From assembly GCF_001659605.2 (NCBI RefSeq), contig NC_035178.2, positions 2,535,091-2,599,090 of the forward strand: a stretch of DNA of 64,000 nucleotides, read 5' to 3'. This DNA comes from Manihot esculenta (lineage: Eukaryota; Streptophyta; Magnoliopsida; Malpighiales; Euphorbiaceae). Numbering within the stretch: the first letter of the stretch is position 1; every line of letters begins with the position of its first letter. The position numbers and the translations under genes are program-made. Of this stretch, positions 1 through 12,833 are shown one piece after another. Below the pieces are notes generated by a model. It was not told where the DNA came from. It saw nothing but the letters and a program-made list of their open reading frames with translations, and did not search any database.

Positions 1-11
1 CTTATTGGCAG

Positions 12-3000
12 GCATTTTCTGAGAATTTTACGGGTTTAGAACTTGAAGATGGGGGAGGACGTGGCACATCAGGTCTTTCCTCTTTTCTATGTGACCTCTC
101 TTTTTGCTTTTCCTTCTCAGTCACTAAGTGGCAGTATTTTACTCAAGTTGGCCATAAATAGATCTATTGACAGTTGAACCTATCCTCTGAAGAAAACTGG
201 TGTAGTACATTATATGAAGTATGGAGACAGAACTACTGAGAAAATAACATATGCAAAATGCTTTAGCCAAATTAAGCTTCAATGACATGTTATGGCAGTC
301 AAATAAATGCCAAATTGTTTTATAAACTATATAGTGATGGAAACCTTTAAAAAATTAATAATTTTATTTGATAACTTACCTGCAGGGTCACACTGGGAAA
401 AAAGGCTTCTAATGAATGAGATTATGACAGGATCTGTGGATACAAGATCTGTAGTTTCAAAGATGACGTTGGCTTTATTGGAGGACAGCGGTTGGTACCA
501 GGCTAACTATAGCATGGCGGACCATCTTGATTGGGGTCGCAACCAAGGAACTGATTTTGTGACCTCCCCTTGCAATCTTTGGAAGGGGGCATACCATTGC
601 AATAGAACTCAGTTATCAGGCTGTACATATAACAGGGAGGCTGAGGGTTACTGCCCTATTGTAAGTTATAGTGGGGACCTCCCTCAGTGGGCTCGTTACT
701 TTCCACAGCCAAATAAAGGTGTGTTCTTGAGCAGGATGTTTTAGGGCTCTTTGTCCTTGTCCATAAATCCCATTGATCATGTCATTTTAGTTGTGTAATC
801 TTAATGAGTCGGTTGGATTAGCCCATAGTTTGAAGTTCTGTTAACTTCTTGTACTGATCCTTGTAGGTGGGCAGTCCTCTTTGGCTGATTATTGTACCTA
901 CTTTGTGGCTTACTCTGATGGGTCATGTACAGACTCTAACAGCACGCGGGCGCCTGACAGAATGTTGGGTGAAGTTCGAGGGAGTAGCTCCAGGTGAAAT
1001 TTGTGGTTGAAACTTTCTTAGTGTGTATATATATATATATATTTGGCATATTATGGTAATATGTTTTCTGTTTAAATGCATATATAGGTGCATGGCATCA
1101 TCTTTAGTACGCACTGGCTTTGTGCGGGGTTCTGTGACCCAAGGAAATGGTTGTTATCAGCACAGATGTGTAAACAACTCTCTTGAGGTATGCTCTGGAG
1201 CACTGATGCATTTGATGTTCCCTAACATGCCAAAATTATATTTGTATGCATCTGCTTCAGCAACTTACCTGTTTTCTTCAAGCATTACTTTTTGAAAATA
1301 GGACACCATAATTCAAATATGTTCTTTAGTAAAATGACATTTATGCAAAACAATCAAATGAACTTGTCTATCACTTTTGCTTTCTGTTGTCCCTCATCAG
1401 CCGGATATAAGTTAAAAGTGCTTCATATATGGCTTGGGCAGTCCTCTAATTACAAAGTGTCTTTTGGGATAGACCTAGACCTAGTCTATTTTATCAAATA
1501 TAAAAGCCAACTCTTGTTTTGATATTGGGCGCTCCAGAAATGTCCAGTCTTACAAACTTCATGCTCTAGATATCTATTCATGGGCATGAGAAGGGGAGGG
1601 AGGTGTTGTTTCACATTGATTGGGTATAAGGTAAAAGTGCTTCATTTATGACTTGGATAATACTCCCCTTACAAGGTGCTTTTTGGAACTGAGTTAGGCC
1701 CGTCTGGCCTGGTCAGTTTTAACATTTTTCCCCTTATGCAATGATCTACCCATTTCTGATAATGTTCTTTTAGGTTGCAGTGGATGGTATTTGGAAAGTT
1801 TGTCCTGAAGCTGGTGGGCCAATTCAGTTCCATGGGTTCAATGGTAATTATTATTATTAAGATATCTATTCATTGTATTACATATGAAATCCTCGTGTTC
1901 ATATTTTTCCTTGTTTTGCATATTTGTTTACAGGTGAGCTGATTTGCCCTGCTTACCATGAACTGTGTAGTATAGGAACAGTTTCTATATCTGGACATTG
2001 TCCTAGTGCATGCCATTTTAATGGAGATTGTGTTGATGGAAAGTGTCATTGTTTCCTGGGATTTCATGGTTATGATTGTAGCAAACGTGAGCTCCTTCAT
2101 CCTTCAATATGCCACTTTTAGTCAATTGATGGGACAAAACATCATTTATGGACGTCTAAACCTGTGAGCTACATTTGTTTGGATGCTTCAGATTACTTAT
2201 TGGAGATATCATTCTTTGAATTTCTTTTGTAGGCTCCTGCCCTGGTAATTGCAATGGGCATGGCATATGCCTTTCAAATGGGATCTGTAAATGCCAAGAT
2301 GGTTTTACTGGAATTGACTGTTCTACTGGTAATTTGATACACCCAACCCCTTTTTCGGTGGAAAATCATGTTTACTGAATTAGGCAAACAAGTATTCAAT
2401 TACTGGTAGCATTCCTATTCATTTGTGCTGAATTATGTTTAAGCTGGAAAATAAAGTGCTAAGGATAATGTAGTGGATCATGTTTGATTTATACTGCTTT
2501 TCTGAGAACGTTCCCATTCTTTTGTTAGTTTTCAAAGTACCTGAATTTCACTTTAGAATGTTCTAAATATGTCTCTAGTATTTTTCAAGGTTGAATAAAT
2601 CAAATGAATACTGTCTGCAGCAAAATCTTCTTTCTATTCATGGGTTTTCTTAGGATTCCAAATGAGTGTGAAGTTTGATCTAGCAGTTGATCACTGTTAT
2701 TGTTAAGGTTTTTCTTGTTTTTGTTCCCGTGTGATTTGTGTTTCAAATCACTGAAGTAGAGGCTGATTGCAGACACTATGAGATAGAAGTCCTTGACTTA
2801 GTTTGGTCTACCATTCTCTACTTAAGCATCTTTGTGTTATATGCAGCTGCTTGTGATGAACAATGCAGCCTTCACGGTGGGGTCTGTGATAATGGAGTTT
2901 GCGAATTCCGATGCTCAGATTATGCAGGCTACACATGTCAGAATAGCTCCGCACTTCTCTCTAGCCTATCTGTTTGCAGAAATGTGCTGAAGAGTGATAT

Positions 3001-3541
3001 GTCTAGTCAACATTGTGCGCCCAGCGAATCAAGTATATTGCAGCAACTAGAAGAAGTAGTTGTAATGCCCAACTACCATCGACTATTCCCTGGTGGTGCC
3101 CGAAAGTTGTTTAATATCTTCGGCAGCAGCTACTGTGATACAGTCGCTAAGCGATTAGCCTGCTGGGTACGTTGCCTGTCTATTATCTCTGCTTCGAGAG
3201 TAACATTCTAAACTTTGCATGGTAATGATTGATTTGTCTATCTTGTTTGACTAAAAATTTTGGCCATAAATGAGCAGATCTCCATACAAAAGTGTGACAA
3301 GGATGGTGAAGACAGACTTCGAGTGTGCCATTCGGCGTGTGAGTCATATAATTTAGCTTGTGGAGCATCACTGGACTGCTCAGACCAAACCCTCTTCAGC
3401 AGTGAAGAGGAAGGCGAGGGTCAGTGCACGGGCTCTGGAGAGATGAAGGCATCATGGTTGAATCGTCTGGGGATCAGGTTGTTTTCAAGTAGTGCTTCTC
3501 TCAAAGGGACATCGGCATCTGTAAAATATAGGCAGCTATAA
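12..3541 (+). CDS. Leishmanolysin-like zinc metallopeptidase (M8), 3' part of gene
   Basis: This is the C-terminal 507 residues of a plant leishmanolysin-like (peptidase family M8) protein. The gene runs off the left edge. Exons that keep one frame through GT-AG junctions are 12-72, 386-718, 867-993, 1088-1187, 1774-1843, 1934-2086, 2233-2328, 2847-3166 and 3278-3541 (stop TAA 3539-3541). The first exons encode the segment after the HExxH motif, which would lie upstream: GSHWEKR carries the third zinc-ligand His, and MNEIMTG is the Met-turn. Next comes a Cys-rich M8 region (CNLWKGAYHC, GYCPIVSYSG). Exons 1934-2086, 2233-2328 and 2847-3166 each encode an EGF-like Cys module (for example CPGNCNGHGICLSNGICKC). 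The tail ends in VKYRQL, with no hydrophobic GPI-type segment. The closest family member I recall is At5g42620. It is probably secreted or membrane-associated; its substrate is unknown. Confidence 0.93.
1399..1705. repeat. Two degenerate direct repeats in an intron
   Basis: The intron between exons 1088-1187 and 1774-1843 contains two diverged copies of one segment of about 85 bp, near 1399-1482 and 1615-1705. Both carry 'taaaagtgcttcat', then a 'gacttgg/ggcttgg' block, a 'ttacaa' block and 'cttttgg'. They look like old transposon-derived or tandemly duplicated intronic sequence. I cannot name the family. Confidence 0.45.
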
Positions 3542-5201
3542 TTTTTTTTTTTAATTTTTATTTTGGCTTGTAATTAATTCAAGGGCTCCATTTTAGGAAA
3601 ATGGCGGCGTGCGATGCAGGTCTGTAGATTTAGGTGGTTGTCCTTCACTCATCCCAAATGCCATTTAAGAAATTTTGGGTGAGAGAAGCTTCCAAAGATG
3701 AAAGCAGCTTGTAGAGATTTGGAAATGTATGTAAAAAGATAGGGAGAGAAAAAAAGAAAGGACGAAGAAGGGTTGTTGAGGAGTTAAAGAGGTTGGGCCG
3801 AAGGCCTTTTGAAGAATGAAAAATCTCGAGTTTTCTTGCTTCCCTCTTATACTTTTATTTTTTGGATAAACTACAATTTAGTTCCTCTAATTTAGTGAAA
3901 TATAACATTTTATCCCTCTGTTTTAAAAAACTTTCAATTTAGTCACTGTGATTTTTAAAAATTATGCCATTAGTTTCTCCCGTTAGATTTTCAGTTAAAT
4001 CACCGTTAGTTTTAATTAAAAAGACTAAAATACACATTCTCTCTCCTGCCTCTTCTTCTTCTTCTCCCTCCCGATCTCCTTCTTTTCTTTTTCGATCTTC
4101 TTCTTCTTCTTCTTCTCTCTTTTTTGATCTTCTTCTTCTTCTCTCTTTTTCGATCTTCTTCTTCTTCTTCTCGATCTTCTTCTTCCCAATTTCCTCCTCC
4201 TCCTCCTCCTCCTCCTGTGTTTGATTTCATGCAAGCAGCTGTACAAATAAGCTAATGAAAGCAACAACCTCAAGAGCAGCATTGGCATCCTGGACAGTAG
4301 CTGTAAAATATCATGTACACCCAAAACTAAAAACACAAGCAAAAAACAATCGATTAGAAGAAGAGGAGATATCAATGGATGAAGCAGAGGATTTCGCAAT
4401 GGGGTTCGCTTGGTGGTGGATCTGAATGTCGAAGTGGCCATTTGGGAGGAAGCAGGTGAGGTCAAGAGTGAAAAAGTTGTTATGAGTATTTTAGTCTTCT
4501 AATTAAAATTAACGGTGATTTAACTGAAAATCTAACGGGAAGGACTAATAACATAGTTTTTAAAAATTACAGTGACTAAATTGAAAGTTTTTTAAAACAG
4601 AGAGACGAAAGGTTGTATTTCACTAAACTAGAGAGACTAAATTATAGTTTATCCTTTTTTTTCTCTTAGGGCATAAAAATTATGGAAAAGATCATCAACG
4701 TTTTAGCAATTTTTAATAATAAAATAAACTATGGATAATGAAGTCGATTCACAGATCCTAACTCACCTCTCTGCTTCCTCTGACAAACTTACTTGCCACA
4801 AGGCTCAGTCCCTTTTGTTCCCTGTTATGGCAATCAAGGCCACGGCTATGACATCTCTGTCTCATTGCCTTTGATGATGCCTTGCTCTCTCAAATTTTTG
4901 CTTTTATTTTTGAAAATTTCAACAAATAATCTGAAAATTGAACTGTATTGATGGATCCACCTCAGTTGTCAGTAGTGCAATTCAACCCATCTAGTTATTT
5001 GATCTCCACCTTTCACCTAGCCCTTGGCTCTTGCTCAAGGCTCAGGACCCAGCAAATACAAAATACCCCCTTCCATTGTTATTACTCATAATTAATAATA
5101 TAACAAACTTTCATAATACATTTCCATCATGTATATAAATTACCCTTTAAATCAAATGAAACTATCATTCACATTTCACAATTACCCACCAACCAACAAA
5201 A
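3542..5201. other. Intergenic interval around the MULE-like element
   Basis: This interval separates the convergent leishmanolysin-like (+) and thaumatin-like (-) genes. It holds the expected 3' UTRs and the inverted-repeat element at 3864-4654. I see no other gene. Confidence 0.7.
3864..4654. mobile_element. MULE-like TIR element (MITE or Pack-MULE) with (TTC)n core
   Basis: The left arm, about 3864-4030, begins GGATAAACTACAATTTAG. The right arm, about 4486-4654, ends CTAAATTATAGTTTATCC. Over roughly 165 bp the arms are near-perfect inverted complements, including the ACGGTGATTTAACTGAAAAT segment. T-runs flank both ends, so the target-site duplication cannot be defined. Inside are a long (TTC)n/(CTC)n tract (about 4040-4215) and a unique segment (about 4216-4480). 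Long arms beginning GGATAAA are typical of plant Mutator-like non-autonomous elements. No transposase is present. It lies about 320 bp beyond the stop of the leishmanolysin-like gene. Confidence 0.82.
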
Positions 5202-6196
5202 TTATCCAGACCCGTTGGAACAAAATGTGATCATATAGTCCGACCCGGAGCAAGTGCAAGTACTTGATGCATCATCATAAGCATAACTGTACGCTGTTGG
5301 GCATGCATTCTTGAACAACACAGAGTACTTCGTCGGCAAGCAAGTCTGCGGTGTCGAATGCTCGCCGGTACAACAGAACTCGGGTGAATTAAATGCTGCA
5401 CATGCACTCTTGCAGGCGACAATTGAACCCGAATCAACCATTTGTAACTCTGCTGGGCAGTTCACGTTAAGATCCACCAGACAACCCGCATATTGGCAAT
5501 CACCGGACCCGCCCAATGCCTTTACACCTAAGCCAACGTTGTATCCGTCTACCAGACTAACGTCGTAGAAATCCTTTTCAGCAGGGTTCGCGGCGGTAGT
5601 GAACTCCGCGAGGGTCACCGGTGGAGCTCCACCTCCTGTACACTTTAGTGTACCACCACAGTCACCTGTAGCGCACTTTCCAACTCCTGAATCATCAAAT
5701 GTGCACCCAGTTCGAGCCCAGAACCTGCCGGACCAATTGGGTGGAGCTTGAAACTGGATTGATGAACCGGGTGGCAATACAAAACCACCATCACCAAGAG
5801 TGGCGGCACCGTTTCCAGAGAGAGTTCCGGGCCATATAGTGTAGCTGCAATGATTTTGGAGAGTGAAAACCGTGGCATTTGCTAGATTGCCTGCAAATTT
5901 TTCATAGAAACGTAATCAAGTTCTTGCTTTTCTGGGTTAAATTACCATAACATTTCAGTTGGTTCATGGTGCCGTTTTCTGCACATATGATCTTCGAATA
6001 ATCTTTTCAAATAACAAAAATAAAAACCCAACAAGAAGAGAGAAGCAAATAACTAAAAATCACAACAAGAATCAAGCTTTAAGCGCAGAAACAATGTTCA
6101 TAGACCTCAAAAGATGGACAAGTGTGTGCAAATAATGCAATAGTTACCTAAAGAAACGACAAGAAGGAGAAGAAAACACCAGGAGCATATCGCCAT
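5202..6196 (-). CDS. Thaumatin-like protein (PR-5 family)
   Basis: Two coding exons, 6148-6196 (ATG at 6196-6194) and 5202-5890 (stop 5204-5202), joined by a GT-AG intron, give 245 residues, normal for a secreted thaumatin-like protein. The start has a short hydrophobic signal peptide (MAICSWCFLLLLVVSL). The mature part shows the family signature: HCSYTIWPG, WARTGCTFDDSG.GKCATGDCGG, LAEFTT, FYDVSLVDGYN, FCCTGEH, NACPTAYSYAYDD and a C-terminal ITFCS. The residues forming the acidic REDDD cleft appear conserved. I count 17 mature cysteines against the usual 16; the extra one is in a TCTC pair near the C-terminus. PR-5 proteins are apoplastic or vacuolar, often stress-induced, and some bind or cut beta-1,3-glucans. 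Whether this one is antifungal cannot be read from sequence. Arabidopsis counterparts by position would be At1g19320 or At1g75030-75050. Confidence 0.95.
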
Positions 6197-6325
6197 TTGT
6201 GTTTAACGAGGATCACAGAAAGAAACAGAAGAGAAGAGGGCTGCTTGAGATTTGTGGGGAAAGATGAAGAAGAAGTTAGAGTGGTTATGGTTGAAGTCGT
6301 GGAAGTTATTATGGAGAGAATTGAA

Positions 6326-6333
6326 TTTATATT
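6326..6333 (-). promoter_or_regulatory. Probable TATA box of the thaumatin-like gene
   Basis: The minus strand reads AATATAAA here, about 130 bp upstream of the ATG at 6196. That spacing suits a leader of roughly 100 nt. It is the only good TATA match just upstream of the start. The call rests on motif and spacing only. Confidence 0.45.
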
Positions 6334-9300
6334 GGGGCGCCCACCTTCACATTAATAAGTAATAATTAAATTTCTCTACTTCCTTTTCATGACCAGTATT
6401 AGACTTTTGATTCTCTTTGCAAATTACGTATTTTCCTGTTTTATTAATTTGCCCTTTCTTTTCGTGATCATGGTTAAACTAAGTTCTCATCAAACTCAGC
6501 TTCTTTTTCGAATTAACCAGATTAGCCACTAATGACCTGCGCTAGCTGCATGCATCAGTTTCTAATTGATTTTAAATAAAGAGATTAGACTTATTTTAAT
6601 CCAATCTCTTCAAGCCATGGCCATGTCTAATAATTAGAAGGAAAAATTCTAAAGACTCAGATTATTACTGATATTTTTCCTTCATCTAGCTAAAGTAATT
6701 TGTGGACATGTGGGGTTTAAACCGTTTGTGTTACATTATGAAACGAAGTAATAATTTCACATAATTAATGTTCCAACTCATCCAACAAACAAATAATTTC
6801 TCCAAGTGAAGGATCCAATGAAGCTTGGAAAAAAATTTGATTGGTTGGTGTTCCCAAAAGAATACCTTTCTTATTAAAAAGAAAAAAAAAAAAAAAAAAA
6901 ACATAACGGTCGTCTCCAGCTGGGGAGAGGGTGTAAAAAAAAAATTCAAGTGATTTAAATATGAAATTAACGTTAATTAATGATTAATGATTTAGATGAC
7001 ATATAATGGGTTGGTTTAATTTATTTGTGATTAAGGTTGGCAGATATGGTATCAGGTCATGTGAGCAACTCTCCTTGTCCAAGACAAACAGCCAGTTTTC
7101 AAATCAGCATTGAGATTTGAGGAATTTTGAAATTACAAGGGTGACCAGTCACGTGGCAAACATCAACTCTCCCACTCTCGCACGTTCTGAGGAACTTAAC
7201 ATCGCACCTGCTTCCCTCGACTCCCCTAGATCACTAGATTCGCTTCCATTATCCAATTCAATAATTAGATAGGTTTATACTTAATGGAAATAAAATTAAT
7301 ATTTTCAAAGTGATATACTATAATTTTTTAAAAATAACATGTAAGGCGAGTGGAAAGAATAAGTAATTATTGGAACCGACACGTTTAATGAATTTCACGC
7401 AGACCAAAATATGATTATAGCTCAGTGTATTTTTTTTTCTCTCAGGAAATGGTGGGAGTAGTTAATCTGGCATTGTCCTTCCTAATTCGGTGATTTACAT
7501 GGTACTATAAAATAAATGAGCAATAAGTGCGATTGATTGCCTTCCATATTCTCAATTTTGAGAATTGAAATTGACGGTGGGCGACCCGTATTTGTTGAAA
7601 AAATGAGCCAATGAGCAAGTAATAAGCACACAGCTAGAATCAACATTGTAATGCCCACTAACTAGATCTGTTGGCCAATAAATTTGGTATTAGTTATAGT
7701 CCTAGTAAAATTAAATAACTTTGGCAAATCGGTTGCCTCCTTTTCTTTGGAAGGAAGATTGAAAATAGGCAACACTGTACTGTCGGTAAACTAGATTATA
7801 GACGGCTCTTGCTCCACCTAACCCATCAATCAATTCATCACCTTTTTTCTCTCCGTTTTGGTAAAACGACATACCACCTTATATAATCTTGTGTTTTGCT
7901 CATGCATTTCGCGTTTTTGTTCAACTGTCTCCTACTCCATGTCGGAATTTACTATCTCCAATTGCGACCACCAAACACCGAGACTTCTTGCCCTCCTTCA
8001 CCATCCACCCAAAACAAGGTTCCATTTTCAAAGAACCATCCAAATCGAATCCTCTGCCACTATAAATGTTTAGAAATAATAGATCTTTGACTACCGTTGC
8101 CCTCCACAAGTCCACACCAGTTTTCACTTTTATTCTTCATTTATTCCGCGGTTAGTTTAAAATTAATAGGATAAAATAAAAAATTAACCAATTTTTGTTG
8201 AAAAAAAATTATTTCCGTTACAAATTCATATATTCCAGATTTAAATAAGTTTTAAAATGAAAAAGAGATGCCACATTCACGTCATTACAGCGGCATTACC
8301 CAACAGGATAAAAATCCAAGATAGCATCACCAAAGGAAACCTAATACACGCTTAATAATAATAACAAAATTAGAGGAAGATATAAAGTGTCTATTGTATG
8401 TTGCAACCACATGTTTTGAACTTCCAAAATCTATGATGACAACTGAAGCATTGTTTTGTCACTCAGGTGATTTTGATAAAAGCTACCTACTTGCCTTTCA
8501 CTTTTTGTTTCTTCCTTCATTGACAAGATCAATCTTTTTTTTAAAAAAAAAAAAAGAAAAAAAATAATCTTTTATCCATATGTGACGAAACCCTATCAAC
8601 TGCAACTGTTTTTATCTTCCACATCATCCTCACGTAGCAAGGACCACACATGTCTGGTATTTTTTATATGCCTATTTTCAGTTGCTTCGTTGAGGGGCTG
8701 ACAAGATGATGCAAGTGATAAAAAGAGTCGGAGAAAAGGATAGCATTCAACAACATAATAGATGGTAATGCACCGCTTATCCCACAATGATCTAATACTG
8801 TTACCATCCTATTCATGGGTGGGACCTTCAGAACCCCTTAAGATTTTAGCTTTATTGGTGAACCTGTGAATGTTAATAAACCCAAACCAGCAACACACTT
8901 GGGTCAAGTATCTCAGGTTGCAACTTGCAACTATTATTGTCTATTACCGCCATGAGATTTCGATTGGGTTTCAATATAAAGACTTACTTTCCAACGCTGT
9001 CTAGCACTATTGACTAGTCCGGTTGCCACATCAGGCCCAATCATGGATTTGTGTGGATCTAAACTAGGAGTTTGTATAGAGTATCGTACATTGGTCCAGC
9101 CCAACCTATGCTATAGATTTGTGACTACAGTTTGAAAACCTGGGACTGGGCTGTAACTACTGAGAGGAAGATATCATTTTACATAAAGGTGGATGTTTTG
9201 GATGAAACATTAGCACATGAAAATGAACTGTAACAATAAATCAGAGGTACTTGCTAATCGCTATTATAAATTTCGGGTGAAGCTCCAACGGTATTCACAC

Positions 9301-9559
9301 TGCACCTTTTAACAATAAATCAGAGGTACTCGCTAATCGCTATATATTCTTCATGGTATAAGTAATACATAAAGCATATAAACTTAAATTGCTTTAAAAA
9401 CCCTAGGGAATAAGTACTAAGTTCCAATAGATTTTTCATCCTTTACCCATTAACAATGGAAATAAATTATTAAAATGAAAATTCCTATCTATTTCCAACA
9501 AGGTTTACATGAGATCTATTTTGTATATTTGATCATCTTCTATAACAGGCTATTCATCA
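6334..9559. other. Intergenic region, no supported gene
   Basis: The interval is AT-rich and contains a poly(A) run near 6880-6900, another near 8540-8570, and short random open frames with no recognisable domain. It also contains the direct repeat at 9231-9343. The thaumatin-like promoter lies at its left end and the LPAT 3' UTR at its right end. Confidence 0.6.
9231..9343. repeat. 34-bp direct repeat pair
   Basis: The segments 9231-9264 and 9310-9343 are identical except for one T/C difference (TAACAATAAATCAGAGGTAC then T or C, then GCTAATCGCTAT). They are separated by 45 bp and lie just downstream of the LPAT coding end. No open frame or known element is associated. Confidence 0.85.
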
Positions 9560-11173
9560 CTAGATATTCCTGCAACTAAACATTGGTATAAAAGAGCCTA
9601 TAATTGGCAGTGGCTGAAATTTATAGTAAGTAGCCAAGGCAAGAAAAACACATGCTAAACTTACATAAATTTTGAACCAAATGGAGGAAAAAAGGGTGAG
9701 ATAAGTAAATATTGCAGTCAAGGAAATCACCATTACAAAATTTACCAAGCATTCCAATGTAGAAAGTTCTTCCTCAGTACCTTCATTTGGGAAATGACCA
9801 TGAGTTCCAAAATCTGAGAGCAACTGATCCTTGAGCTGGAAGGTATTCATTAACCAAGAAGCAGCCTCACTATCAGAGGCTGGGATATCCTTCATTGGGA
9901 TACGTCGAATGTGAATGTGAACTTCAGCAGGATCCAGACCAAATACATTGTCCAGAAATGTAGGAAATTGATGTTTGTATGCAATACTTACATCATAAAC
10001 TGCAGTGAAACAAGAGACATGATAAGTGTACGATAATGTCAGGATGCATGAAGATAGAAGTATATAATTTAACAAATCATGCAAGTATAGCGGTTAATTG
10101 TTGCAAGAGTTGCTTTGATTTAAAACTTGCTATTCTTAGCTTTTTGAAAATTTTCCATTCAAATGCTATAATGTTCCTTCCAATCAAATATATAACAGTA
10201 GAAATTAGTTGAAGATAACCTGCATCCAAGGAACTGCGAAGAACTTCCAAGCAAAGACAAAAACCCTTTGTTTTTGGAAGCAGTACATTGGTCAGCACAG
10301 GAAGTCCAGCTTCAGCTGCAAACTTTTGACTCCCTAGGCATTTGAGTTCTCTGTGTAAAAATGCAAGCAAAAGGTAAACCTCTTCAATGGTCTCGTTATA
10401 TAATCTTATATAAAAACACCATACCAAATGTGAAAAATATATCCTAGAATGCTCAGAAAAATCATGGATTACTCTACTATAAATTTCTTTAATTGCTAAC
10501 CAAACTAGTCCAGGTTTTTAGTAGGCTTTGGAAATTTTGAGAATGATAACATGAGAAAGCAAGAATGCGGAAATTTAAGGAGAAATATGGGAACAAGGCT
10601 GTACGTAAAATCAGTCCCTTCAGGAAAAAGTGCAAGCCACAAGCCATCTTGAGGATCCTTAAAGGTTGAAAGCATTTGACGCATGACAGGTTCATCAACC
10701 TCCCACTTCCTATCAACTGAAATGAACTCCAAAATGTGAAAGCCCCAACCAAATACAGGTAGTTTCATCAAGCTGCTCTTGAGGATATACTTAATGGAGC
10801 CCAGGCACCCTTTCCGCAATGCAAGATCCCACAAGTACATCCAATCAACCTCGGTTCTATGATTGGCGATGATCAAAACACGTTCTTTTGCTGGGACAGC
10901 ATCCCCATAAAATACAACTTTAGTCCCATTTATCTTTTCAAATAGAGAAGGCCACAAAGCTAGCCAAATGGAAAAGATGAACGAGGCTACTTTTCTGCGA
11001 TAATGCAAGCTGGCTAGACGGCTTATCACGCCCAGGGGCCCAAAATACACTAAAAACATAAAAGACGTAGAAAGAAACACCAGCAGACATATCAGACCCC
11101 TTATGAACCTAAAAGGAGTTAAGGGACGGTGTTTTTGTGTATTAGAAGTTTTAATAGGCTGAAAAACTTCCAT
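9560..11173 (-). CDS. LPAT4: 1-acyl-sn-glycerol-3-phosphate acyltransferase, LPAT4/5 type
   Basis: Coding exons 10605-11173 (ATG 11173), 10220-10350 and 9560-9999 (stop 9562-9560) join in frame through GT-AG sites to give 379 residues, the usual length for plant LPAT4/LPAT5. The family transfers an acyl chain to lysophosphatidic acid to make phosphatidic acid in ER glycerolipid synthesis. Catalytic motif I (NHRTEVD, His105 and Asp110) and the FPEGT motif (183-187) are intact. A hydrophobic segment near residues 22-50 and two near the C-terminus predict an ER membrane protein. The 5' leader is interrupted by an intron (11221-12833). LPAT4 versus LPAT5 cannot be settled by eye. The symbol reflects LPAT4 (At1g75020) lying beside thaumatin-like genes in Arabidopsis. 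Confidence 0.92.
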
Positions 11174-11590
11174 CTCTTTCCAGGATCTGATATAAAGAAC
11201 TCCCTTCCTCCTAAGGCCAGCTGCAACACAATGTGCATTAGAGTTACTCGAGATGTCCTCATCATTTTATAGAAATATTATAATGCACAAAAAAAACAAA
11301 TGAAGCAACTCATTTTCAAACAACCAACTACAGTTGTATGTCTACTAAGTAGTGTATAACTCAAGCTAACAGCCCTGTTGGAGGAAGAGTAAATCACTAT
11401 GGGTTAAGCAAAGAAATTGATAACAAGAAAAGTCAACAAGCTACTAGTTGCCTAGCGCTAATGCTAAAAAATAACAGCATATCAATTAAGCCAACGTATT
11501 ATTGCTCTCTCAGCAGGAAATGAACCAGTAATATGGTAGCCCAAAAGTTGGAATTGCTCCTTGGGTTACAAATAGAAGGAGTAAACAATT

Positions 11591-12180
11591 GGGGTCTAAA
11601 TGAACTTAGCCGTGCCAAGTTTTAAAGAGTTTAATTTTGTTTCATTAAAATTTTTTCGAATTTGAGTAGAACTTAAACTACTCATTCCAAAATCGAGTTG
11701 AATATTAATAAGTTCAAACTTGACTCATTTAACAAATGAGTTCAGACGAGTCAAAGTTCTTATCGAGTTTAATATCAAATAGTTCATTTTATTTATATGT
11801 ATAATGACTTTTCATTTAAAATTAATAAATTTAAAACTAAATAAATATATATATAAATTAGCTTGTAAACTTATAAAAAAGAGCTCAAAATATATATAAG
11901 TTTTAAGAGTGTAGTTAAGCTATATAGAGCTGTAACTTTAGAAGATTTAGATTTGGCTCGTGAATGTATATGCAAGGTTTCACTGATAATGTTAATTTCA
12001 GTCTGTTTAATGAAATTATTTACGAGCCTAATAACATGGAGTACAAACTTGACTCGTTTACTAAATGAATCTAAAAATTAAACTCGAATTTAGCTCATTT
12101 AAAATCGAGTTAAACTCGGTTGAATTTTTATAGAACCGAACATTAATTAACTCACAAAAGATTTGGTTCATTTAGACCCT
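11591..12180. mobile_element. MITE-like element in the LPAT leader intron
   Basis: The left end reads GGGGTCTAAATGAAC and the right end reads GTTCATTTAGACCCT, which are inverted complements of each other. The interior is AT-rich and includes TCGAGTT/AACTCGA-type segments in both orientations. It lies wholly inside the intron at 11221-12833. I could not define a target-site duplication, so the superfamily is unassigned (hAT- or Mutator-like are both possible). Confidence 0.6.
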
Positions 12181-12833
12181 ATCAACTATGAACCACCTAC
12201 ACTCTATAACTTTCAATAGTACCGAAACCTACACAAGAATGCCAAGTAAGCACTCTGCATTATTAGCAGCAAAAACTTCTCTCCAAGCACAAAGCCGCGG
12301 AAACTAATCAAAGTACTCTCAAATGGTTTTACGCACATTGTCAACCATTGGGTTTGATTTAACAAAATTAAAACTTTTTCAACTATTAGTCTATTCTCTG
12401 AAGCTAAAGCAATTCTCCTCAAAACAATAACTGCGATCGATGTTGAGTTATAATACGCAAGATAAACGAGTTAAATTTTATTATGGGCAAATTGTCCCAA
12501 TTTCATATGGTCACTGTTATTCAATTTCAACAATTATTCTGTTGAAGATATAAATAAATATACATAAATGATACAAACTGAAATTTAGTCACAGTTAAAA
12601 ATTAATTACTATTGGCGAAATTAAGCAGAGAGCGAAGCGAGGAAAAAAGAAAAAACATTAACTATGACAGGAACGATCAGAGATTCAGAAACTACTACTC
12701 ACTAATGCCCAACATAGAAAATTCTGAAGAATGATTTTTTTAAACATAAAATCGGGGGAAAACATCCCGAAGGAATAGTGGAAGAGCTAATTGAAATAGA
12801 ATATAAAAAAAAAAAAGTTTGCAGTGGTGTTAC

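Noticed and set aside
3964..4465. Long Ser- or Glu/Arg-rich open frames on both strands
   Set aside because: They are translations of the (TTC)n/(CTC)n tract inside the MULE-like element, not genes.
8020..8130. Possible tRNA or small RNA gene in the thaumatin-LPAT interval
   Set aside because: I could not fold a cloverleaf or find A and B box motifs with proper spacing.
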